Source: Pseudomonas putida
Lineage (GTDB): Bacteria > Pseudomonadota > Gammaproteobacteria > Pseudomonadales > Pseudomonadaceae
Length of the DNA stretch: 64,000 nt
Assembly: GCF_028682175.1 (NCBI RefSeq)
Contig: NZ_JANHKS010000001.1
Location: forward strand, 1 to 64,000
Direction: 5' to 3'
Shown here: positions 8,558-19,200 of the stretch, in pieces
Numbering within the stretch: the first letter of the stretch is position 1
How the letters are laid out: each line of letters starts with the position of its first letter
Notes under the pieces: model-generated
Told to the model about the DNA's origin: nothing
What the model saw: only the letters and a program-made list of their open reading frames with translations
Database searches by the model: none
Program-made: the position numbers and the translations under genes

Positions 8558-9535
8558 TCATTCGTCGATCAACTGGCGATTGACCACACAGCGCGGATCC
8601 AGCGCGTGGCCATCCAGGGCATCGAGAATCTGCTGCACGGCCACCAGGCCCACACGTTCACGGGCCTCCAGGGTGTTGGCGCCCACGTGGGGAGTGGCCA
8701 CCAGGTTCACCAGGCCCCACAGCGGGCTGTCGGCCGGTGGCGGCTCGGGGTTGAAGGTGTCGAGCCCGGCGCCGCCGATCTGCCCGCTGGACAGGGCCTG
8801 AACCAGCGCTGCGGTGTCGATCAGCTCGCCACGGGCGGTATTGATGAGCAGGCTGCCGGGACGCATCAGCGCGAATTGTTCGCTGCTGAACAGGTTGCGG
8901 TTGGCGTCGGTCAGCGGGCAATGCAGGCTGATCACATCGCACTCTTGCAGCAGACGCTCGAAGTTCTCCTCACGGCTCACATGATCGCGCGCCGGCAGTT
9001 GCTTGAGATAGGGGTCATACACCTTGACCTGCATGCGCAGCGGCGCGACCAGGTCCATCAGCACACTGCCGATGGCGCCTAGCCCCACCAGACCCAGGGT
9101 CTTGCCGAACAGTTCGGTGCCATTGGCAGTGGCCTTGTCCCAGTGCCCGGCTCGCACCCGTGCGTCGAGCCAGGCGGTGCGCCGGGCGACGCTGAACATC
9201 AGGGCGAAAGCGTGCTCGGCCACCGATTGTGCATTGGCGCCCACTGCAATGGTGACCGGCACCTTGCGCTCGGCCGCAGCCTTGATGTCGATGGTGTCGT
9301 AGCCCACGCCGTGCTTGGCAATGATCTTGAGGTTCGCGCTGGCGTCGATCATCTCCCGCGTCAGCTTGCCGGTGCGCACCACGATGGCGTCTGGCTGCTC
9401 GGCCTTGAGGGTTTCGACCATCTGCTCGGCGGGCATGTAGGGCGTGGTGGGAATCACGGTGACGCCTCTGGAGGCAGCCAGCGCCATTGCATCGGGAGCC
9501 AGCACGAGGCCGGTCAGGAGGATTTTGCGAGTCAT
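8558..9535 (-). CDS. D-2-hydroxyacid dehydrogenase (NAD-dependent)
   Basis: This 325-residue enzyme of the phosphoglycerate/lactate/glyoxylate dehydrogenase superfamily would reversibly oxidise a D-2-hydroxyacid to a 2-oxoacid with NAD(P). The substrate-binding half (1-100 and 290-325) brackets a Rossmann domain with LGLVGLGAIGSVLMDL (GxGxxG). The catalytic Arg lies in LLINTARGELID, and a Glu (NPEPPP) and a His (ATPHVGANT) complete the usual Arg-Glu-His set. AAGGTGA forms the ribosome-binding site. It is transcribed divergently from the RraA-like gene over a shared AT-rich region. The exact substrate is not evident. Confidence 0.92.
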   Translation of the reverse strand: MTRKILLTGLVLAPDAMALAASRGVTVIPTTPYMPAEQMVETLKAEQPDAIVVRTGKLTREMIDASANLKIIAKHGVGYDTIDIKAAAERKVPVTIAVGANAQSVAEHAFALMFSVARRTAWLDARVRAGHWDKATANGTELFGKTLGLVGLGAIGSVLMDLVAPLRMQVKVYDPYLKQLPARDHVSREENFERLLQECDVISLHCPLTDANRNLFSSEQFALMRPGSLLINTARGELIDTAALVQALSSGQIGGAGLDTFNPEPPPADSPLWGLVNLVATPHVGANTLEARERVGLVAVQQILDALDGHALDPRCVVNRQLIDE

Positions 9536-9746
9536 GGTGTCACCTTGTTTTTATGGCTGGCCCTCAGCGAGCCTAAAAACACCCTATCACAATGAAACGC
9601 CGTTGCAATATTAAAAATTAAGGCTGCTTACCACCTATCAAATCCCCTAACAAAGACCGTTGATATTCGATTTATGAAATGTAATTCTATTTTCAGACCC
9701 GGCGATCACAGCCGGCGGCATAGCACAATTTCAAGAGAGAATGCCC
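9536..9746. promoter_or_regulatory. Divergent promoter region of the hydroxyacid cluster
   Basis: About 210 bases separate the dehydrogenase (minus) and RraA-like (plus) start codons. The stretch is markedly AT-richer than its surroundings, particularly 9590-9700, as expected of a shared promoter/operator region. A partial palindrome, GAAATGTAATTC (around 9676-9687), is a weak candidate for an IclR-type operator. I could not fix -35 and -10 boxes with confidence. Confidence 0.5.
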
Positions 9747-10424
9747 ATGACAATCGGATTTCGAGTGTTGCAAGCCCAGCGCAAAGTGAGCCCGGAGTGG
9801 GTCGCACGGTTTCGTGAAGTGCCCGTGGCCAATGTCAGCGACTCGATGAACCGCATGACCGCAGGTGGCGCCAACCTGCGTCCGATGCACCGCGCCGGCG
9901 TGCTGGCAGGCCCTGCCTTGACGGTCAAGGCGCGCCCGGGCGACAACCTGATGCTGCATTACGCAATCGACATCGCAGAGCCGGGCGACGTGATCGTCGT
10001 CGATGCCGGCGGCGACCTGAGCAACGCCCTGATCGGCGAGATGATGGTGGCCTACGCGGTCAAGCGCGGCGTGGCCGGCATCGTCATCAACGGCGCGATC
10101 CGCGATGCCGCCAACATTGGCGCTGGCGACTTCCCGCTGTTCGCCGCTGGCGTGTCCCATCGCGGCCCGTACAAGGACGGTCCGGGCGAGGTCAACGTAC
10201 CGATTGCGATCGCCGGAATGGTCATCGAGCCAGGGGATCTGGTGATCGGTGACGACGACGGCCTGCTCTGCGTGCCCTATGACGAGGTGGCGGCTGTGTA
10301 CGACCGCGCCCACGCCAAGCACGCGGCCGAGGTCAAGCAGCTGGAGCAGATCGCCCGCGGCGAAAACGACCGCCGCTGGGTCCTCAAATCCCTCCAGCAG
10401 AAAGGTTGCGCCCTGCCGCAATGA
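9747..10424 (+). CDS. RraA-like protein (HMG/CHA aldolase family)
   Basis: This protein of about 225 residues has the RraA / 4-hydroxy-4-methyl-2-oxoglutarate aldolase fold. Catabolic members are divalent-metal pyruvate aldolases or oxaloacetate decarboxylases, while E. coli RraA itself inhibits RNase E. The characteristic stretch is present: MMVAYAVKRGVAGIVINGAIRDA, with the Arg-Asp pair used for substrate and metal binding, plus the glycine-rich GDVIVVDAGGD. A GAGAG site favours the ATG at 9747; an ATG two codons earlier is possible. The company of a dehydrogenase, a lactonase and permeases favours an aldolase or decarboxylase role in catabolism over RNase E control. Confidence 0.88.
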   Translation: MTIGFRVLQAQRKVSPEWVARFREVPVANVSDSMNRMTAGGANLRPMHRAGVLAGPALTVKARPGDNLMLHYAIDIAEPGDVIVVDAGGDLSNALIGEMMVAYAVKRGVAGIVINGAIRDAANIGAGDFPLFAAGVSHRGPYKDGPGEVNVPIAIAGMVIEPGDLVIGDDDGLLCVPYDEVAAVYDRAHAKHAAEVKQLEQIARGENDRRWVLKSLQQKGCALPQ

Positions 10425-10431
10425 CGGCCGC

Positions 10432-10458
10432 CACGGGGTGCCTGCCTGGCACCCCGTG
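10432..10458 (+). repeat. Strong intercistronic hairpin
   Basis: CACGGGGTGCC and GGCACCCCGTG form a perfect 11-bp GC-rich stem with a 5-base loop, between the RraA-like and lactonase genes. Without a following T run it looks more like an mRNA-processing or stabilising hairpin than a terminator. Confidence 0.55.
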
Positions 10459-10507
10459 ATGCATCGCCACCTTCCCGCCACGCCCCTTGATTGCAGCAGG
10501 AGCCGCC

Positions 10508-11428
10508 ATGAGCTTCTTTCCCGCTCCACAGATCGTCGAAACCACCGTATTCACCCGCTTGCCCGAGCACTTTCGCAATCCGCGCCGCACGGCCTGGGCA
10601 GACGGCAACCGCCAGGGCCAGTTGATCGATTCGTTCCTGGAAGGGCCGTCGTTCGACCGCGACGGCAACCTGTACGTCACCGACATTCCCTACGGGCGGA
10701 TTTTCCGCATTTCTCCCGCAGGCGAGTGGACGCTGGTCTGTGAGTACGATGGCTGGCCCAACGGCCTGAAGATCCACCGCGACGGCCGCATTTTCATCAC
10801 CGATTACAAACGCGGAATCATGGTGCTGGACGCCGCCACCGGCCACATTCAGCCGTTTCTCGAATCGGCCGGCTCCGAAGGTTTCAAGGGCGTCAACGAC
10901 CTGGTGTTCGCGCCAAACGGCGACATGTATTTCACCGACCAGGGCCAGACCGGGCTGCAGGATCCCACCGGGCGCGTCTACAAACTCGACGCTGCGGGCA
11001 ACCTGACGTGCCTGCTCAATACCGTGCCCAGCCCCAACGGCATCGTCTACGACCCCAAGCTCAATCACCTGCTGATCGCCGTGACCCGCGCCCAGCAGAT
11101 CTGGCGCATTCCGCTGGGCAACGGCTCGATCATCAGCAAAGTCGGGGTGTTCGCCCAACTGCATGGCGGCCTGGGCGGTCCGGACGGCCTGGCGCTGGAC
11201 GCCGACAGCAACCTGTACATCGCCCACACCGGCTTCGGCTCGGTCTGGCGGCTGTCCAGGGTTGGCGAGCCACTGCAGCGCATCGTGTCGTGCGAAGGCA
11301 TCAGCAATACCAACCTGGCCTTCGGCGGTGCAGACGGCAAAACGCTGTTCATTACCGAATCGCACACCGGCTCCATCCTGCAAGTCCGTACGCCCGTGCC
11401 GGGCCTGGCCATGTATTCCCATAGCTGA
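10508..11428 (+). CDS. SMP-30/gluconolactonase (LRE) family protein
   Basis: This 306-residue six-bladed beta-propeller of the SMP-30 family is likely to hydrolyse a sugar or hydroxyacid lactone. Family signatures are NGLKIHRDGRIFITDYKRG, the metal-site region GVNDLVFAPNGDMYFTD, SPNGIVYD and GPDGLALDADSNLYIAH. The ATG at 10508 follows CAGGAG at a good distance, while the in-frame TTG at 10487 lacks one. It lies in the plus-strand operon RraA-like / lactonase / MFS. With the dehydrogenase on the other strand the four could handle lactone hydrolysis, oxidation and C-C cleavage of one substrate; that order is inference. Confidence 0.9.
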   Translation: MSFFPAPQIVETTVFTRLPEHFRNPRRTAWADGNRQGQLIDSFLEGPSFDRDGNLYVTDIPYGRIFRISPAGEWTLVCEYDGWPNGLKIHRDGRIFITDYKRGIMVLDAATGHIQPFLESAGSEGFKGVNDLVFAPNGDMYFTDQGQTGLQDPTGRVYKLDAAGNLTCLLNTVPSPNGIVYDPKLNHLLIAVTRAQQIWRIPLGNGSIISKVGVFAQLHGGLGGPDGLALDADSNLYIAHTGFGSVWRLSRVGEPLQRIVSCEGISNTNLAFGGADGKTLFITESHTGSILQVRTPVPGLAMYSHS

Positions 11429-11476
11429 CCACCGGCACCGCAGTCCCCCATAACAACGACAAGAAGAAGTGACGCC

Positions 11477-12820
11477 ATGACCCGAGAAAACCCGGCCCTC
11501 CCCGGTCTGTCCGATGCCGAGGGTGAAAAGCTGCTGCGCCGCGTGATGCTGCGCATCCTGCCTTTCATCTTTGCCTGCTATGTCATCAGCTACCTGGACC
11601 GCACCAACGTCGGCTTCGCCGCCATCAGCATGAACAAGGACCTGGGCCTGACCGCCACGAGGTTCGGCTGGGCGGCCGGCCTGTTCTTCTTCGGCTATTT
11701 CATCTTCGAAATCCCCAGCAACCTGTTGATGCAGCGTTTCGGCGCACGTATCTGGATTGCCCGGATCATGATCACCTGGGGCCTGATTTCCATCGGCACC
11801 GCCTTCGCCACAGGCCCCGTGAGCTTCAGCATCATGCGCTTCCTGCTGGGTCTGGCCGAGGCCGGTTTCACGCCCGGCGTGTACCTGTATTTCACCTACT
11901 GGTTTCCCGGCAAGTGGCGGGCAAAAGCCACCGCCACATTCCTCTTGGGCATTCCCGTGGCCAATATCTTCGGATCGCCCCTGTCCGGCTGGCTGCTGGA
12001 CATGCATGGCATCCTGGGCCTGAAGAACTGGCAGTTCCTGCTGGTGGCCGAAGCCCTGCCCGCAGTGCTGTTGGGGATTGCCTGCCTGTTCGTGCTGGTG
12101 GACTCCCCGGCCAAGGCGCGCTGGATGAGTGAGCGGGAAAAAACCTGGCTGTCCGAGCGGCTGAGCAGCGAGCAGGCCGCCATCGGTGCCTCCCATGGCA
12201 ACACCTTGCGCGGCGCGCTGACCAACCCGAAGGTCTTCGTGCTGGCGGCGATCAACTTCTGCTGCATCGTCGGCTCCATCGGCATCGGACTGTGGATGCC
12301 GCAGATCATCAAGAGCCTGGGAATGCAGAACAGCACCGTTGGCCTGGTCGCCGCGCTGCCCTATGTGTTGGGCGCCATCAGCATGACGCTCTGGGCACGC
12401 CTGGCCAACCGCAGCAAGCAGCGCCTGCCGTACGTGGTCAGCGCCCTGGCTTTCGCCGCGCTGGCGCTGGTGAGTGCGGCGCTGATCGACGCGCCGGTGC
12501 TGAAGATCGCAAGCCTGGCCTGCGCGGTGGCCGGCATCCTGTGTTTCCAGGCAACGTTCTGGGCCATCCCCTCGACCTTCCTCACGGGCCGCGCGGCAGC
12601 GGGCGGGCTGGCGCTGATCGTGTCCATCGGCAATCTGGGCGGCTTTGTCGGGCCGTTCATGATCGGGCTGATCAAGGACGCCACCCAGTCCTATTCAGGC
12701 CCCTTCTATGCCGTGGCGTCGATCCTGATGATCGGCACCTGCCTGATGCTGTGGCTGGGTGACCCGGCGCGGCGCAAGCCTGTATCTACCCCGCCGCTTC
12801 AACCCACTGCAACGCACTGA
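11477..12820 (+). CDS. MFS transporter, ACS family (second permease of the cluster)
   Basis: This 447-residue, 12-helix ACS-type permease is a homologue of the minus-strand permease at 7157. It shares the signatures FEIPSNLLMQRFGARIWIARIM and RFLLGLAEAGFTPGVYLYFTYW. The spacing from the lactonase gene is about 48 bases and the ribosome-binding site is a weak GAAGAAG. Having two permeases of the same family in one catabolic cluster suggests two related substrates, for example an acid and its lactone or a dimer. A GC-rich hairpin follows the stop. Confidence 0.9.
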   Translation: MTRENPALPGLSDAEGEKLLRRVMLRILPFIFACYVISYLDRTNVGFAAISMNKDLGLTATRFGWAAGLFFFGYFIFEIPSNLLMQRFGARIWIARIMITWGLISIGTAFATGPVSFSIMRFLLGLAEAGFTPGVYLYFTYWFPGKWRAKATATFLLGIPVANIFGSPLSGWLLDMHGILGLKNWQFLLVAEALPAVLLGIACLFVLVDSPAKARWMSEREKTWLSERLSSEQAAIGASHGNTLRGALTNPKVFVLAAINFCCIVGSIGIGLWMPQIIKSLGMQNSTVGLVAALPYVLGAISMTLWARLANRSKQRLPYVVSALAFAALALVSAALIDAPVLKIASLACAVAGILCFQATFWAIPSTFLTGRAAAGGLALIVSIGNLGGFVGPFMIGLIKDATQSYSGPFYAVASILMIGTCLMLWLGDPARRKPVSTPPLQPTATH

Positions 12821-12835
12821 TCCTGACCCCATGAT

Positions 12836-12853
12836 CGCCTCCACCTGGAGGCG
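12836..12853 (+). terminator. Candidate terminator after the MFS gene
   Basis: CGCCTCC-ACCT-GGAGGCG is a perfect 7-bp hairpin 16 bases past the MFS stop, and a short TTTT follows about 7 bases later. It is a plausible but not textbook intrinsic terminator. Confidence 0.5.
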
Positions 12854-13292
12854 GTCGACTTTTGCCAGACTCGAAACTGATCGAATTCCCGCCCGCCTCT
12901 GTTTTTTCCAGCCGCTGTCCGACCATCACGCCGCTTCACACGCACCCTCGTTTGAAGGGGTACGAAATTATTTCTGAAATATCAGACCGCTGGTGATTAC
13001 GCGAACATCGGCGCGCTTTCTTTTCCATTCAGGGGGTTAGCGGCCCCAATCCGAATGGATACACCCGTACGTCAAAACCTGTGCATTGAACTCACGTGGA
13101 TCCAATCTAACGTTTGGTGATCCATGCACATATCGAGGTCACGGATGCGTCCCGCCTCGCCAACCAGCCAACAAGTAGAACAGGTCTGACTCGCGCTCCG
13201 TATGGATCCTGGACGGCATGAACGGCACACCCACGCCCAAGGAATTGTCGCGTAGTTGTTTTTTGTGAAAGCGAAGCAAAAGGATTTTGGAA
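12854..13292 (+). promoter_or_regulatory. Long upstream region of the giant adhesin gene
   Basis: About 440 bases have no supported gene and lead to the adhesin start. The stretch is less GC-rich than the flanking genes, as regulated surface-adhesin promoters often are. An imperfect inverted repeat (TGGATCCAA ... TTGGTGATCCA, about 13098-13126) is the only notable structure. I see no confident sigma-70 or sigma-54 promoter. AAAAGGA at 13278-13284 is the ribosome-binding site. Confidence 0.4.
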
Positions 13293-16200
13293 ATGGAAAA
13301 CGTCGTTGTCGCTGACAAAGCAACCTCTCAGATTGATGCCCATGCCTGGGGCGATCTGCAGCTCAAAAACCCCGCTGTAGTCCAAATGCCCGTATCCCCC
13401 GACAAGGTGGCTTCCGTGAGCCGCAGCGGTCAGGATCTGGTCGTCAATCTGAAGAATGGCGAGCACATCAAGGTTGCCAACTTTTTCACCCCCGGCCCTG
13501 ACGGGGTCGCCAGCGACATGGTTTTCCAGGGCGAGGACGGCGCCCTCTGGCAAGCGCAGTACAACGCGCAAGCGTTCGAAGGATTCACCTTCGAAGAGAT
13601 TTCCTCGATTGACGAACTGATCGCCGGCACCGGCGTGGTCAGTGGTGCCACCTCGGCCTGGGCCATTGCCGGCCTGGGTCTGCTGGGCGCCGGCGGCGCG
13701 GCGGCCGTGTCGGGTGGCGGCGGCGGTGGTGGCGGTGGCGGAAGCGGCACACCAGGCGACACCACGGCGCCCGATGCCCCGACCAGCCTGCTGGTTTCCG
13801 CCAACGGCCTGATGTTGAGCGGGCTCGGCGAGGCCGGTGCGCGGGTCACGGTACGTGATGCCTCCGGCAACATTCTGGGCAGCGGCACCGTGGGCAGCGA
13901 CGGGCGTTTCGAAATCCCCCTGAATGCGCCACAAACCAACGGCCAGAACCTCAACGTCACCCTCACCGACGCCGCTGGCAATACTTCGGCGCCGGGTACG
14001 GCCACTGCAGGCGACACCACCGCACCGGATGCACCGTCCAACCTGCAGGTGGACGGGACCGGCACGCATCTCTCCGGTACCGGTGAACCGGGCGCGACCA
14101 TCCAGGTGCGCGCACCAGACGGCACCCTGATCGCCAGCGGCGTGGTGGCAGGAGATGGCACGTTCAACCTCACCCTCAACCCGCCGCAAGCCAACGGCCA
14201 GACCCTGAGCGTCACCGCCACCGACCCTGCTGGCAATACCTCGGCGTCCGGCACCACCACCGCAGGCGACACCACCGCACCGGATGCACCGGCCAACCTG
14301 CTGGTGGACGGGACCGGCACACACCTGACCGGTACCGGCGAACCCGGCGCGACCATCCAGGTGCGCAGTGCAGACGGCACTCTGCTCGGCAGCGGCGTAG
14401 TAGCAGCCGATGGCACGTTCAACCTCACCCTGAGCCCCGCGCAAGCCAACGGCCAGACCCTGACCGTGACGGCCACCGACGCAGCGGGCAATACCTCGAC
14501 GCCCGGCACGGCCACCGCAGGCGATACCACCGCACCGGATGCACCGGCCAACTTGCTGGTGGACGCGACCGGCACACACCTGACCGGCACCGGCGAACCC
14601 GGCGCGACCATCCAGGTGCGCGCTGCTGACGGCACCCTGCTCGGCAGCGGCGTGGTTGCGGCCGATGGTACGTTCAACCTCACGCTCGACCCCGCGCAAG
14701 TCGACGGGCAGACCCTGAGCGTGACGGCCACCGATGCGACAGGCAATGTCTCGGGCGCGGCACAGGCCCTTGCACCGGACCTCGACAATCCCGGCACCCC
14801 TGACCAGACGCCACCCGATGCCCCGACTGACCTGGCCATCAGCAACAGCGGCACGCTGCTCACCGGCCACGGCGAAGTGGGCGCCCGGGTGACGGTGATC
14901 GATGCCAATGGCAACGTGCTGGGCACCGCTGTCGTCGGCGCCGACGGCTCGTTCCAGGTGACCCTGTCCCCTGCCCAGGTCAACGGTGAGGTGCTGCAGG
15001 TCAGCCTCACTGACGCCGCCAACAACACCTCGCCCAATGTCGCGGTCCAGGCCCATGACACCACGCCACCCGTGGCGCCCAGCGACCTGTCTATTTCCGC
15101 AGACGGCCTGACCCTGACCGGCCTCGCCCACCCCGGCGTGCGGATCCTGATTCGCAATGCTTCGGGTACCGTCATCGGCGTCGGCCGGGCCGACGTCAAC
15201 GGCCACTTCAGCGTGACCCTCAGTTCGCCGCAGATCAACGGCGAGCATCTGGACGTCGTGACCACCGACGCTGCTGGCAACAGCTCTGCGCCGGTCGAGG
15301 TCACCGCACCCGATACCGTGCCACCAGGACAGGTCACCGATGTGGTGATCAGTGCCGACGGCACGCAGATCTCCGGCAAAGGCGAACCGCTGGCGACGAT
15401 CACCATTACCAGCGGCGGCGTCACGGTGACCACCGTGGTGGCGGCCAACGGCACGTTCCAGACCACCCTCTCGCCAGCCGTGCATCCGGGCGATGTGGTG
15501 CAGATCACCCAGAGCGACGCCCAGGGCAACCACCTGCCGCCTGTTTCGGTCATCGCCCCTGACGCGGTCGGCCCCGCTACTCCCGGCGATCTGGTGCTCA
15601 GCCCCGATGGCACGCACCTGACCGGTACCGGCACCCCTGGCAGCCTGATCGAAGTGCGCGACGCCAACGGTACGGTCATCGCCAGCGCGACCGTGGCGGC
15701 CAACGGCACCTTCGACGTGACCTTCAATCCGCCACAGATCACCGGCGCCACGCTGGACGTGGTGGCCGTCAGCGGCGGCGAGGACTCCGTGAGCGTTCCC
15801 GTGGTCACGCCGGACGCCACCCCGCCCGCCATCGTCAGCGACCTTGCGGTCAGCAACAACGGCCTGACCCTGACAGGACGCGGAGAGCCAGGCGCCACCG
15901 TCACCGTCAAAGATGCCCAGGGCAACGTGCTCGGCACCGCAGTGGTTGGCCAGACGGGCAGTTTCAGCGCCACCCTGTCGAGCGCCCAGACCAACGGCCA
16001 GACCTTGAGCGTGCTGCAGACCGACGCCGCTGGCAACGCGTCACCCACCACGACGGTCAATGCCGCCGATCTGGACGGTCCGCTGCAACCGACCAATCTC
16101 AGCATCGGCAGTAACGGCACCGTGCTCAGCGGCCTGGGTGAAGCAGGCTCGCGCATCACGGTGCGCGACAGCAACGGCAATGTGCTCGGCACTGCGATCG

Positions 16201-19200
16201 TCGCCGCCGACGGGCACTTCAACGTGACCTTGAGCAGCCCGCAGAACAACGGCCAGACCCTGTCCATCAGCGCTGTCGACGGCGCAGGCAACGCAGCGCC
16301 AGTCCTGCCCTACATCACCCCCGACACCCAGGCGCCAGCGCCGCTGACCGGGCTCGCGCTGGACAGCCAGGGCCGGGTATTGACCGGTAACGGTGAAGCA
16401 GGCGCGAGCATCACTGTTCGCAGCCCGTCCGGGGCGATCATCGGCACAGGCACGGTGGGCAGCGATGGCCACTTCACCCTGACGCTGACCACCGCACAGG
16501 TGGATTCGCAAGTCCTGCAAGTGACCCAGGCCGACCCTGCGGGCAACGTTTCGCAGCCTTCGCCTGTGACCGCACCCGATCTGACAGTGCCTGACAGCGT
16601 CACCAATGTGACGATCTCCGCCAATGGCCAGGTGGTGACCGGTAATGGCCAGATCGGTGCGACCGTCACGGTGAACGATGCATCGGGCAACAGCCTGGGC
16701 ACGGCGGTGGTCGGCGCCAACGGGCGTTTCGAGGTCAACCTGTCCTCGGCCCAGATCAATGGCCAGAACCTCAGCGTCACCCAGGCCGACGGCTCGCCAG
16801 GCACCTCGACACCGGTGCCGGTGATTGCGCCAGATCTGCAGGCGCCGGTCGCGCCGACCCAGTTGACCCTCAACGCAGCCGGCAACGAGCTTTCCGGCGT
16901 TGGCGAACCGGGCGCCACGGTCCATGTGTATGGGCCGAACGGTGCACTGCTTGGCACTGCCGTGGTCGATGGCACAGGCGCCTTCACGGTTTCACTTTCG
17001 GGCGTGTTCAATGACGGCCAGGTGCTGGTGGTCAACCAGACCGACGCCGCGCAGCATGTCTCGCCCAATGCCTCCCTCACCGCTCCCGACACCACCCCGC
17101 CGCCAGGCCTGACTGGCGTGGGCATCAGCAGCAACGGCGCGACCGTCACCGGCAACGGCCAGGCGGGCGATACCGTGACCGTCAAGGACGCCAGCGGCAC
17201 CGTTCTGGGCACCGCCGTGGTGGCTGCCAACGGCACCTTCAGCGTGACCCTGACCCCAGCCCAACTCGACGGCCAGGTCCTGAGCGTGACCCAGACCGAC
17301 GCCAGCACCCTGCCCTCGCCGGTGACCAACGTCACAGCTCCCGATGTCACCGCCCCGGCAGTGCCGAGCGGCCTGAGCGTCGATGACACCGGGACCATCG
17401 TGTCGGGTACGGCTCAAATCGGCAGCACCGTGCAGGTGTTCGACGCCAACGGTCAGTCACTGGGCACCGTTGTCGTAGGTCAAAGCGGCACATTCACCCT
17501 GACGCTGCCTACACCGCTGACCAACGGTGAAGCGCTGCAGGTGGTCGCCACCGACGGCACCAACACATCGGTGCCTGCGCCGGTCAACGCACCGGACACC
17601 ACACCTCCACCACCCGTCGGCAACCTGGCGATCAACCCGACCGGCACCAGCGTGTCCGGCACCGGCGAGGCTGGCACCACCATCACGGTCCAGACCAGCA
17701 CCGGCACCATCCTGGGCACCGGCACCGTGGGCAGCAACGGCGTGTTTGTGGTGACCCTGACCACGCCTGCCGCCAATGGCAGCAGCCTGCAAGTCATCAG
17801 CACCGACGCCGCCGGCAATGACTCGACACCTTCGCCACTCACAGGCCCCGATGGCACCCAAGTGGCGACCCCGAGCAGCCTGGTCCTGAGCTCCGATGGC
17901 TTCACCCTGACCGGCGCCGGCACGCCGGGCAGCACCATCACTATCACCGGCAACGACGGCAGCCCGCTGGGGACCGGTGTGGTCAACAGCGCGGGCCGCT
18001 TCAACATCCGCATGGCCTTCGCGCAGATCAACGCGCAGACCCTGCACGTCACTGCCAGCGATGCCGATGGCCACACCTCGGTGCCAGGCACCATCGTCGC
18101 CGCCGACAACACGCCGCCCGATGCCCTGACCCAACTGACCATCAATGGCAACGGCACCGTGGTCTCCGGCAGGGGTGAGGCTGGCGCAACGGTGAGCATT
18201 ACCAATGCCGCGGGCACCGTCCTCGGCACCGGCGTGGTGGCCAGCGACGGCAGCTTCAACGTGACCTTGAACGCAGCGCAGATCGATGCCCAGGCGCTGA
18301 CCGCCACCCAGCGCGATCCGGCAGGCAACCCTTCGCAACCGGCCACCGTGAACGCGCCGGACCTCACCGCACCGGCCGCCGCCACCGGGGTGACCATCAA
18401 CAACGTCGGCACCGTGGTCAGCGGCCAGGGCGAAGCGGGCGCGACCGTGACCGTGCGTGATGCGGCCGGCAACGTGCTGGCGACCGGCACAGTCGATCAG
18501 AGCGGCAATTTCCAGGTGACCCTGCCCAGCGCCCAGAACACCGGCGCGCCGCTGCACGTCACCCTCACCGACGCAGCGGGCAACACCTCTGCGGACACCC
18601 CGCTCAATACCGTCGACAAGACCCCGCCCGCCGCTGTGCAGGTGGGTGTGATCAGCCCCGACGGCAGCACCGTCAGCGGCACCGGCGAGGCAGGCGCCAC
18701 GGTCAAGGTGACCGACGCCAACGGCACTCTGCTGGGCAGCGCGGTGGTCGGCAGTGACGGCAACTTCATCGTCACCCTCAACCCGGCCCCCAACAATGGC
18801 CAGACCCTGGACATCAGCCAGACCGACCCGAGCGGCAACGTCTCGCCATCGGTCACCGTCGATGCCCCGGACATCACCCCGCCTGCCGCGCTCACCCAGG
18901 TGTCGGTCAATGCCGACGGCGCCACGGTGATCGGCCATGGTGAACCCGGTGCGACCGTCACCGTGCGCAGCGCCGATGGCACCCTGCTCGGCACGGGCCT
19001 GGTGGCGAGCAACGGCTCGTTCAGCCTGACGCTCAACCCACCGCAGCTCAACGCCCAGGTGCTGACCGTTACCCAGGAAGATCCACCCGGCAACGTCTCC
19101 ACCGCCGTGACTGTGATCTCGGTTGACCACACCGCCCCCGACAGCCCATTGGGGCTGACCCTGAACCCGGCCGGCCTGCAACTGAGCGGTACCGCCGAAG

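Noticed and set aside
13430-16291. 953-codon minus-strand frame inside the adhesin gene, and similar long antisense frames up to 26 kb
   Set aside because: They result from repetitive GC-rich codons of the adhesin; they have no domains, and their apparent repeats are mirror images of the coding repeats.
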